Assembly: GCA_049241565.1 (NCBI GenBank)
Contig: JBMLQL010000050.1
Span: 62,001 to 126,000 of the forward strand
DNA length: 64,000 bases
Source of the DNA: DZBG01 sp049241565
Lineage (GTDB): Bacteria; Bdellovibrionota; Bacteriovoracia; Bacteriovoracales; Bacteriovoracaceae
Direction: 5' to 3'
Below are positions 17,128-24,404 of this stretch, piece by piece. A program made the translations under genes and the position numbers. The notes below the pieces were generated by a model. It was not told the origin of the DNA, did not search any database, and worked only from the letters and a program-made list of their open reading frames with translations. The number at the start of each line of letters is the position of its first letter. Position 1 is the first letter of the stretch.

Positions 17128-17364
17128 TTAATCAAGAATATACGAGCGATGCCAATCACGGACGACACGGACTGACTTTTCGGGGCCCCCGGCCCAAATA
17201 TAAAAGCAATTGCAGATAGCTCCAAAAAGCAGAAGGAGCATACAAAGTGTGACTGTGGCCTTCTTCTTTTTAAGCCAAAAAAGATAACCAAACTCCGCAC
17301 CCAAGATCATGATGGGAGTGGCCCAAAAAGGTGTGTGTCGGATAATAAAGTAGAGTTCGGTCAT
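17128..17364 (-). CDS. Small membrane protein, two predicted spans
   Basis: The 78-aa protein has two hydrophobic segments (about 12-30 and 38-60) separated by a Lys-rich turn (WLKKKKAT) and ends in a charged tail. No family is recognised. No clear ribosome site precedes the ATG. It lies between the metK terminator and the NtrC-type regulator on the same strand. Membrane-like composition and isolation from other genes support it, but an alternative frame (17088-17300) overlaps, so confidence is moderate. Confidence 0.55.
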   Translation of the reverse strand: MTELYFIIRHTPFWATPIMILGAEFGYLFWLKKKKATVTLCMLLLLFGAICNCFYIWAGGPEKSVRVVRDWHRSYILD

Positions 17365-17404
17365 GATGGTTATTGTATCGGATTATCGGATGAAAACTAG
17401 ACTT

Positions 17405-17430
17405 AAAAAAAAGGCCCTCTTGCGAGGGCC
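17405..17430 (-). terminator. Terminator of metK
   Basis: On the minus strand the arms GGCCCTC and GAGGGCC with a 4-nt loop are followed by a run of eight T, about 10 nt after the metK stop. This is a textbook intrinsic terminator. Confidence 0.88.
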
Positions 17431-17439
17431 CTATGAAAA

Positions 17440-18603
17440 CTAGAAAATTGATTTAAGTTTTTCGGCCATATCTGTCTTCTCCCAAGTAAACCCTGTAGAA
17501 GATGTACGTCCAAAGTGTCCATAAGCAGCAGTCTGAGAGTACATTGGCTTAAGAAGATCTAGGCGCTGAATGATGGCCTTAGGTCTCATATCAAAAAGCT
17601 CATTAACAGCTGCTTGAAGTTTAAGCTCATCAACTTTTGCCGTTCCGAATGTGTTCACAAGAAGTGACATAGGCTTTGCTACACCAATAGCATAAGCTAC
17701 TTGAACAAGAGCGCGCTCAGCAAGACCAGCGGCTACTACGTTCTTAGCAATATGACGAGCAGCATACGCAGCTGAGCGGTCAACTTTTGAAGGATCTTTT
17801 CCAGAGAAAGCTCCACCACCGTGAGCTCCGTGTCCACCGTAAGTATCAACGATGATTTTACGCCCTGTAAGACCACAATCTCCCATCGGTCCACCAATCA
17901 CAAAGCGACCAGTTGGGTTGATGAAGAATTTTGTATTTTTATCGATAAGGTGTGATGGAACAGTTTTCTTAATCACTTCTTCCATGATTGCTTCTTCGAT
18001 TTGTTTTTGTGAAAGCTCTTCTGCATGCTGAGTAGAAACAACAATAGCATCAAGACGAGAAAGTTTTCCGTCTTTGTATTCAGCAGTTACTTGTGTTTTT
18101 CCATCTGCGCGAAGAAGTGGAAACGTTCCGTTCTTTCTGATTTCAGAAAGACGGTAAGCAAGCTTATGAGAAAGATCAATTGTCATTGGCATAAGAGATT
18201 CAGTTTCGTTAATAGCGTAACCGAACATAAGACCTTGGTCTCCTGCTCCCATATCAAGGAATTTTCCTTCACCTTCGTTTACACCAACAGCGATATCTTG
18301 AGATTGTTTTCCAAGGGCGATTGTCACACCACAAGTGGTGGCATCGAATCCTTTATCAGAGTGGTCGTAACCGATTTTTTTAATTGTTTCGCGAACAGTT
18401 GCGTTGATATCAACATTGGCCCCAGTTGTTACTTCACCAGCAACAACAACAAGTCCTGTCGTGATGAGAGTTTCACACGCTACACGAGACTTTGGATCTT
18501 GCGCTAACATAGCATCAAGAATTGCATCAGAAATTTGGTCAGCAATTTTGTCTGGGTGTCCTTCAGTCACAGATTCTGAAGTGAACATGTAATCTTTTAA
18601 CAT
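17440..18603 (-). CDS. metK: S-adenosylmethionine synthase
   Basis: MetK makes S-adenosylmethionine from methionine and ATP. The 387-aa protein has SESVTEGHPDKIADQISDA at the N-terminus, the GAGDQGLMFGYA motif and the GGGAFSGKDPSKVDRSAAY loop, so catalytic elements are intact. The start is set at 18603 because AAGGAG lies 6 nt upstream; the in-frame ATG at 18624 lacks a site. A promoter is visible upstream and a strong terminator downstream, so it is probably a single-gene unit. Confidence 0.97.
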   Translation of the reverse strand: MLKDYMFTSESVTEGHPDKIADQISDAILDAMLAQDPKSRVACETLITTGLVVVAGEVTTGANVDINATVRETIKKIGYDHSDKGFDATTCGVTIALGKQSQDIAVGVNEGEGKFLDMGAGDQGLMFGYAINETESLMPMTIDLSHKLAYRLSEIRKNGTFPLLRADGKTQVTAEYKDGKLSRLDAIVVSTQHAEELSQKQIEEAIMEEVIKKTVPSHLIDKNTKFFINPTGRFVIGGPMGDCGLTGRKIIVDTYGGHGAHGGGAFSGKDPSKVDRSAAYAARHIAKNVVAAGLAERALVQVAYAIGVAKPMSLLVNTFGTAKVDELKLQAAVNELFDMRPKAIIQRLDLLKPMYSQTAAYGHFGRTSSTGFTWEKTDMAEKLKSIF

Positions 18604-18672
18604 AGTTAGCTCCTTAAAAAGCATGGCGGTGTATGTGTTTTCTGTCTAAATAAATAATAAACTAGTCGGCGA

Positions 18673-18701
18673 GTTATACACCTCTTAACACACACAAGCA
18701 A
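18673..18701 (-). promoter_or_regulatory. Promoter of metK
   Basis: On the minus strand TTGCTT (18696-18701) and TATAAC (18673-18678) are 17 nt apart. The leader to the ATG is about 65 nt, and I see no SAM-riboswitch fold in it. Confidence 0.6.
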
Positions 18702-18720
18702 TAAGGATTTTTGATCAATT

Positions 18721-18741
18721 GGTGCCAGCTACCTTTTGGTA
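18721..18741. repeat. Truncated REP-like element
   Basis: The 21-nt sequence starting GGTGCCAGCTACCTTT matches the left arm and loop of the perfect hairpin at 56258-56283 with one mismatch, but its right arm is cut short at GGTA. It supplies the TAG stop and last codons of the gene at 18729-20399. Confidence 0.45.
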
Positions 18742-20399
18742 AAATAGCGAAAAAGATGAGGGTTTCGATAGTTATAAAAAACCTGCTGACCAGCAGCTTC
18801 TTTGAGGGCAAATGTGCGCTCATTAAATTTGAGGACTTGATAGATTTCTCCAACAGGATCAGTAAAAGAATAGAGATAAAGATAATCACCTTTCTTAAAA
18901 CTCTCTCTCAATGATTCTTGTTCAGTCGCTAGAAGTCCGGCGCGCTCTGGATAGGGACCATAATTATCCCAAATCGTTTCCATGTGGATTCTTCCCACCA
19001 TACTGGCCCGAGAAAAATAGCGAGTGGGTGTGAATGCTCCTGGTTCATCTTTTAAAGCGCGTAAAGCAATTTCAATATTTTCATCACGAAGCCTGCGAGC
19101 TGACGTTGCTTCATCTGGACAAAAAATATTAACGACTCCTGGAATATAATAATAACTAAATGAAAACTCACCCTGCTTAAAAAGGGCATTCAACCACTTC
19201 CCATCCTTAATTTCTTTTTTACTCATCTTTTTAATCAGATAAGGATAAATCAATTCTGACTCAGAAATTGTCAGATATTTCGGCTTATCCAGCCTGTTCA
19301 TAACCACCTTACTCACATCAATTCTCTCAAGAGCATCTTTCCCATCAACTGGCCCTACTTCATTGAGAAGAATTGTTTCAAGAACATAAACCGCTTTCAT
19401 CAGTTCATTTCTTGAGTACCAGTATTTGTAAACCTCAGCTTCTTTCTCATACACAAAATCTTTCAAGGCCAAAGACGCCTTCATATAATTTTTGATGAGC
19501 TCACTACTTTTTTTCTCGTTTTCTGGTTTAGTGAGAGAAGAATAAAACTCGTATCCTTCTTGCACTCGTTTTTCCCATTCTGTGAGTCTTTCAAGAGCAC
19601 GATCCTTGCCACGTGCAAGTTCGGATTCAATTTTATCTAAAACAAACTCCAGATCATATCTAGCGTCTTCTGTTTGGAAAAAACCATGTTCACGGAGTTC
19701 AAAATAAACAGTATCAAGAGTAGTGCGGAGATAGAGATCTGGTGAAGTGTGATCTTTGTTATAAGCACCATCTTCATGAATTTTACGATAGAAAAAAGCG
19801 TAGTTTGCTTTCTTTTTATCTTCAGGTTTTAAACTTTCTTTATAGACATCATGAATCTTTCTGTTCTTAAGATGATCCATCGGAAACTTGTAATTCGTGA
19901 GGAAAGAGAGATCAGATGTTAGCTTGTCGTACTCTCTTTTCATCTCTGTTAAAAGCTTTAACGAGGCCTGACGAGATTTTGTTTTCAACTCTTCGTCATC
20001 CGACAACTCATCTTTTTTAAGATCAAGAAGTTCTTTTTGAATAGAGCGAAGTTTTAAGGTTACGCTCTTTTTTGGCCAGGCCTTAGTTTTAACAATACTT
20101 TTCTGGCTTTTTATCCAGGCGAGCTTTTGTTCAATTTCAGGCAAGAGCTCTTTAATCGTCTCTTTATCAACCTCTCCACCATACTCAGGAATCCAGTAAC
20201 CGGTCCCGCGGTAAGCCTTAAGCTTTTCTTGAAATTTTAATTCGTCATTTTTACTACAAAGTTCTGCTCTAAACTTTTTGTACTCTTTAAGATAATCGGC
20301 TTTATGAGACGCGATATCCCCCGTCCACTTAATCGAAGTGGCGCATGAGACAGAGGTCACCGAAAGAAGAATAAGACTAATTGTACTTTTGAAGTTCAT
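18729..20399 (-). CDS. Exported protein with SleB-like C-terminal region
   Basis: The roughly 556-aa protein has an N-terminal export signal ending near VTSVSC; this could be a weak lipobox. A charged helical middle (about 40-335) follows. The C-terminal part (about 335-480) resembles the SleB/CwlJ cell-wall hydrolase fold: ILLNEVGPVDGKDALERIDV and VVMNRL, then LFKQGEFSFSY, with Glu in LLNEVGP in the position of the catalytic Glu. The resemblance is by eye and distant. It overlaps the end of mpl by about 23 nt, linking it with murein recycling. The start may be 20405 (MLMNF) or 20399 (MNF). A peptidoglycan-cleaving role is inference. Confidence 0.5.
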   Translation of the reverse strand: MNFKSTISLILLSVTSVSCATSIKWTGDIASHKADYLKEYKKFRAELCSKNDELKFQEKLKAYRGTGYWIPEYGGEVDKETIKELLPEIEQKLAWIKSQKSIVKTKAWPKKSVTLKLRSIQKELLDLKKDELSDDEELKTKSRQASLKLLTEMKREYDKLTSDLSFLTNYKFPMDHLKNRKIHDVYKESLKPEDKKKANYAFFYRKIHEDGAYNKDHTSPDLYLRTTLDTVYFELREHGFFQTEDARYDLEFVLDKIESELARGKDRALERLTEWEKRVQEGYEFYSSLTKPENEKKSSELIKNYMKASLALKDFVYEKEAEVYKYWYSRNELMKAVYVLETILLNEVGPVDGKDALERIDVSKVVMNRLDKPKYLTISESELIYPYLIKKMSKKEIKDGKWLNALFKQGEFSFSYYYIPGVVNIFCPDEATSARRLRDENIEIALRALKDEPGAFTPTRYFSRASMVGRIHMETIWDNYGPYPERAGLLATEQESLRESFKKGDYLYLYSFTDPVGEIYQVLKFNERTFALKEAAGQQVFYNYRNPHLFRYFTKR

Positions 20400-21828
20400 T
20401 AACAAAACTAGATTCCCATAGACCCAAACAAGTCCTGTTACTTAAGACAAGAAGAACAGCATTCTTTTCTTTCATGTCATTAATTGAAGCTCGTAGCTCG
20501 TTTAAATTTGTGACAACAGCAGATGGAATCTTCTTTCCAATCTCTGCGTTTAAAAGATTCACATCTAAATCCTTGCCCCCTAGAGCAGTCGTAGGAAGAT
20601 CAGCCTTAGCAATAATCACTTTATCAGAAAGGGTCAACGAATCACGAAATTCATTTTGGAAAAACGATGATCTTGCTGTAGCAGAGATCGGTTCAAAGAT
20701 TGTAATAATCTTTCTATTTTTAAAACGTGATCTGATGGCATCAAGAGTCACTGTGATAGCACGTGGATGATGAGCAAAATCATCTACCACGACCATATCT
20801 TGAAAAATTCCTCTAACTTCTTGACGACGCTTAACCATCTCAAGATTTTCACAGGCCTTTTGAACGTCAGCAACTTTAAATCCTTCAGCAAGAAGGAAGA
20901 GAACGCATGAAGTAAGATTGAGAACATTGTGTCCACCAACAACATTCGTGTTAATAGCAACCAATTCACCATTCCACTTCACATTAAACTTAGAACCATT
21001 CTCAAAATTTTCAACATTATGTGGTCCATGATCTGAATTGGCCCCATAAAGATACCAAGACTGAGATGGATTCTTATCTTTATACTCATGATAAAGTTTC
21101 ATGGCCGAAGCATACTCTTGGTTAAAGATCATTTTTGATTTTATTGAAGGAAGAATGGCTCGAAACTCATCTTCAATTTTTTCCACTGATGAGAAGATAT
21201 CAGCGTGATCAAATTCCAAAGAAGTAAGAATCATATTCTTTAGTTCATAGAGTCTAAATTTAGAAATTTTATGGAAATAAGCTGAATCGTATTCATCAGA
21301 TTCAATCACAAAATACTTGTCCCCTAATTTTGAGGGATCACGCCCTTCAATAATCCCCCCCACTAGATAGCCTGGATTCTGGCCAAGGTTTTCGAGAAGC
21401 TTCGTCATAAAATAAGTGGTTGTCGTTTTTCCATGAGTACCAGCGATACCCACAACATTTTTACTCTTTAAAACAAGAGAACCTAATGCTGAAGGAAATG
21501 AAGTAAATGGCACTCCCGTTTTTTCAATCATACGAGCGGCTTCTGCCTTACCTGAAACAGAGTTACCCACAACAATAAGATCATACTGTTTTAAAAATTC
21601 AGGAGTCACTTGATCTAATTTAAAAAGAGGAATTCCTGTTGTTTCTAAAAAAGTACTCATCGGAGGATAGAAAGCAGAGTCTGCTCCTTCCACCTGAAAG
21701 CCTGCTTGCTTAACAAGAACTGCGGCGGGTCCCATGCCGGCCCCACAGATTCTATAAAAGAATACTTTTTTTATTTTAGAGGCATTTTTAATAAGGTCAT
21801 CTTGTGAAATCAGATTCGTTAAATCCAT
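20377..21828 (-). CDS. mpl: UDP-MurNAc:tripeptide ligase Mpl
   Basis: Mpl joins the recycled murein tripeptide L-Ala-D-Glu-mDAP to UDP-MurNAc. The 483-aa protein has the Mur-ligase P-loop VGIAGTHGKTTTTYFMTKLL. It also has the Mpl-type signatures VIESDEYDSAYFHKISKF and LTSLEFDHADIF, which separate Mpl from MurC, and FAHHPRAI in the C-terminal domain. Its 3' end overlaps the SleB-like gene, suggesting a murein turnover unit. Confidence 0.92.
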   Translation of the reverse strand: MDLTNLISQDDLIKNASKIKKVFFYRICGAGMGPAAVLVKQAGFQVEGADSAFYPPMSTFLETTGIPLFKLDQVTPEFLKQYDLIVVGNSVSGKAEAARMIEKTGVPFTSFPSALGSLVLKSKNVVGIAGTHGKTTTTYFMTKLLENLGQNPGYLVGGIIEGRDPSKLGDKYFVIESDEYDSAYFHKISKFRLYELKNMILTSLEFDHADIFSSVEKIEDEFRAILPSIKSKMIFNQEYASAMKLYHEYKDKNPSQSWYLYGANSDHGPHNVENFENGSKFNVKWNGELVAINTNVVGGHNVLNLTSCVLFLLAEGFKVADVQKACENLEMVKRRQEVRGIFQDMVVVDDFAHHPRAITVTLDAIRSRFKNRKIITIFEPISATARSSFFQNEFRDSLTLSDKVIIAKADLPTTALGGKDLDVNLLNAEIGKKIPSAVVTNLNELRASINDMKEKNAVLLVLSNRTCLGLWESSFVNELQKYN

Positions 21829-21902
21829 GTTCTATCCTTTAAGAATTTGCTTACTATTCTAGCAAAATCTTTGAATAGAGACGACAAGAGAAAATACTTG
21901 AA

Positions 21903-22670
21903 CTATCGAGTCAGGTTAGAGCGTAATTGGCAATAGTTCACTAGTTTTTGAGCAATACTCTTAGCAATGCCCCCGTAATCAGATCTGTACTGCTTTTTCC
22001 ATGGAGAATCAGTCTTCGGACAGTGAGCAAACTCAGGAATGATATGATTCAGTTTGGCCGAAGAAAGAACTCTACTGCCCACCTCTTCTGTCCAAGAAGC
22101 ACTCATTCTTCCACTTTCATACTCACTTAAGGCCATATCAAAATTAGTGTAAATCACCTGAGAAGATTTTGGCAGATCACGATTCTGAATAGGTCTAATA
22201 TAGATGGCCAAAACTCTTTCCGGGTAATTTTTAGAAAAATAATCGTACACTTCAGGATCCATCCCGACATCATCACCCATAAAGATAAAATCATCATTAT
22301 TGGTCTTCATCACTTCTAAAATCATTCTAATTTTATAAGTAAGCTTATCTTCCTTCACCAAATAATTTTTAAGAATAATAGATGTATAATCAATCTGATG
22401 TTTTTTTAAAGTTGTTTGGATTTTTAATCTAAGAACTGTTGGAGAAGCAGAAAGAATATGTTGCTCATTAGTATAGCTTTCCAGTCCCATCCAAAACTCG
22501 GTTGTCCCTACAAAAACATCTGACCTGAAAGCAGCATTTAAAGCACCATCGATTTCATCACCTGAATTTGTAATTTTAAGGGTATCATCGAGATCACTGA
22601 CAACCGTGATTCCGGCGAAAGAAGTAAAAGAGAGTCCCAAAATAAAAAGACTAAGGATTAATTTTTTCAT
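21903..22670 (-). CDS. Secreted App1-like HAD phosphatase (DUF2183)
   Basis: The 255-aa protein has a signal peptide (KLILSLFILGLSFTSFAG) directly followed by the HAD catalytic motif SDLDDTLKIT (about 25-34). ILSASPT, a conserved Lys region (KEDKLTYKIRMI) and FIFMGDDVGMDPEVYDYF follow. This set matches the App1 phosphatidate-phosphatase-like domain (DUF2183). It would act outside the cytoplasm, perhaps removing phosphate from a lipid. The substrate is not certain; App1-like proteins are only partly characterised in bacteria. No clear ribosome site precedes the ATG. Confidence 0.7.
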   Translation of the reverse strand: MKKLILSLFILGLSFTSFAGITVVSDLDDTLKITNSGDEIDGALNAAFRSDVFVGTTEFWMGLESYTNEQHILSASPTVLRLKIQTTLKKHQIDYTSIILKNYLVKEDKLTYKIRMILEVMKTNNDDFIFMGDDVGMDPEVYDYFSKNYPERVLAIYIRPIQNRDLPKSSQVIYTNFDMALSEYESGRMSASWTEEVGSRVLSSAKLNHIIPEFAHCPKTDSPWKKQYRSDYGGIAKSIAQKLVNYCQLRSNLTR

Positions 22671-22706
22671 TCTTGGATACTAGAAAAATTCAAACAACTT
22701 GAAAAG

Positions 22707-23621
22707 CTACTTTGCCCACACTAACTCACCGATACCTCGACGAATTTCATTAAGACCGGCCTTATCGTACCAATATTTCTTAGTCCCATTAGTCAAAATA
22801 ACATGACCTCGCCCAAGATCAGGATCGATCCAAACGGATGTTCCAGTAAATCCAAGATGGCCAAAACTCCCTTCATGACAGCCTTTACCGGCCAAAGTCT
22901 CTTGAGGGTTAACCACTCTATCCCATCCAAATGAAAACCTATGAGAATGTTTTTTAAGATCAGCTGAAACTTGTCCAATAAAATCAGAACTCTCCTGATA
23001 GTTAAGAAGAGTTTGGGCCACACCTTGAACTGTTCCAAATAAACCTGCATGAGAGCAAAACGTTCCAATAGTATAGGCATTGGGATCATGGACCTCAGAG
23101 AAAATGGGACGTCCATTTCTCACTCCACACTCCGGAGTCGGCACCCATGAAGGAAGATCTAGCCAGTTCATCACATTTTTATCCCAAACTTTCTGGCAAA
23201 TACTTTTCATTGTCTGTGATGATTTCTGTTCGTAATCAAGCATGACTCTCAAAGCAGAGTAATCAGAATAAAGAGTTTCACTTTCTTTGATTGAGTATGA
23301 CTTAATTATTTCTTCCCAACCTGTATGGGGGAGTAACCCCCAGGCCGGAAGACCACCGCGATGATTCAAACACAAAATCATTTCAGCGGTAAAATTTTTA
23401 GGATCAAGAAAATAGGAGAGAGAGTTTGTCAGCGTTTTAGTGACTGATGCGAGATCAAAAAAAAGAACTGGGTCTTTAGTCACATTTAAATGATCTTCAA
23501 AATTTGTTATTTCAACACATTCAAATTGTTTTGTTTTAAAATCAATAATACCGACGGCAAGAGCATCAAACTGTTGATGAGGAAGAAGTGTTTTAGAAAA
23601 CTGAATAATTTCGTTCATCAT
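22707..23621 (-). CDS. Serine beta-lactamase-fold hydrolase
   Basis: The 304-aa protein belongs to the class C beta-lactamase/DD-peptidase (PF00144) group. It has the SxxK motif in FDLASVTKTLTNS, the YxN-type motif as YSDYSA, and FGHLGFTGTSVWIDPD in place of the KTG box. No signal peptide is visible, so it is probably cytoplasmic and more likely an esterase or peptidase than an antibiotic resistance enzyme. ATGATG starts within a nucleotide of the upstream gene stop, so the two are coupled. Substrate unknown. Confidence 0.8.
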   Translation of the reverse strand: MMNEIIQFSKTLLPHQQFDALAVGIIDFKTKQFECVEITNFEDHLNVTKDPVLFFDLASVTKTLTNSLSYFLDPKNFTAEMILCLNHRGGLPAWGLLPHTGWEEIIKSYSIKESETLYSDYSALRVMLDYEQKSSQTMKSICQKVWDKNVMNWLDLPSWVPTPECGVRNGRPIFSEVHDPNAYTIGTFCSHAGLFGTVQGVAQTLLNYQESSDFIGQVSADLKKHSHRFSFGWDRVVNPQETLAGKGCHEGSFGHLGFTGTSVWIDPDLGRGHVILTNGTKKYWYDKAGLNEIRRGIGELVWAK

Positions 23622-23622
23622 T

Positions 23623-24360
23623 TTAAAACAACGTCCAAAGAAGTAATGTCACTATTGATAACAGTATATATGTAAATGCTAGCGTATATGAATATTTATT
23701 TCTGACAACAAATAGAGTAATACTCATTTTCGAAATAAAACCGGCCATGACTGAAACCATAATATGATGATAAGCCTCATTCATGGTTATTATCCCTTGA
23801 TCAACCAACGTCACTTGCGCCAAGGCCACTCCATGAGTTTCAAAAAGGCCTCCCACAAAAGAAACGAGCAAAGGTCCATTGGGGCTGATCTGATCTTTGA
23901 GAATTGATGTGATAAAGATAAATCCAGCAAGAAGAAAGGCCAGTTTAATGGCCTCCAGAGGGCGTGGAAACAAGACTTCCTCTGATTCAGAGGATTTAAA
24001 ATCTTTTAGATGATAACGATGATAAATCATACAAATCATAAGAATGATAAAAACCGGTCCGAGAATACTTAATCTCTTGAGTAGCTCAGATTCATGAATA
24101 CCAATGATAAAAAGAAGCTCGACCAGACTTGCAAAAATACCGGTGAGAGAGCTTAAAAGTAAAATATGATAAAAAAAATGACTATTTTTTTTGAGTGAGT
24201 CTTGAGCATTGGCCAGAGTCAAAGCAGTACTACTAATCATCCCTTGAAAAAAAGCAGAAAAGAGAACGCCTCTTTTAGAACCAATTTTCTTTTCAATAAG
24301 ATAAGAAAATATCTGGATGCCATAAATGGTTAATGAAAGAGAAATTATTTTTTGAAACAT
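23623..24360 (-). CDS. DUF4010-like membrane protein
   Basis: The 245-aa, very hydrophobic protein has about seven membrane segments. Two repeat-like motifs, FQGMISSTALTLANAQ (about 38-53) and FVGGLFETHGVALAQVTL, resemble the paired motifs of the DUF4010 domain found C-terminal to MgtC/SapB proteins. The MgtC part is absent. It lies in an operon with the downstream beta-lactamase-fold gene, whose start abuts its stop. Transport of an ion or small molecule is a guess. Confidence 0.55.
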   Translation of the reverse strand: MFQKIISLSLTIYGIQIFSYLIEKKIGSKRGVLFSAFFQGMISSTALTLANAQDSLKKNSHFFYHILLLSSLTGIFASLVELLFIIGIHESELLKRLSILGPVFIILMICMIYHRYHLKDFKSSESEEVLFPRPLEAIKLAFLLAGFIFITSILKDQISPNGPLLVSFVGGLFETHGVALAQVTLVDQGIITMNEAYHHIMVSVMAGFISKMSITLFVVRNKYSYTLAFTYILLSIVTLLLWTLF

Positions 24361-24404
24361 AAGTGAGGGAAAAAAATGAGGCCCAATTCTGGGCCTCGAC
24401 CTTT

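Noticed and set aside
18025..18507. 160-aa open frame on the plus strand
   Set aside because: It is antisense to the conserved core of metK and shows no ribosome site or recognisable domain.
18604..18728. Possible SAM riboswitch in the metK leader
   Set aside because: The leader is only about 65 nt after the likely promoter and has no four-way or multi-stem fold or terminator that would fit a known SAM class.
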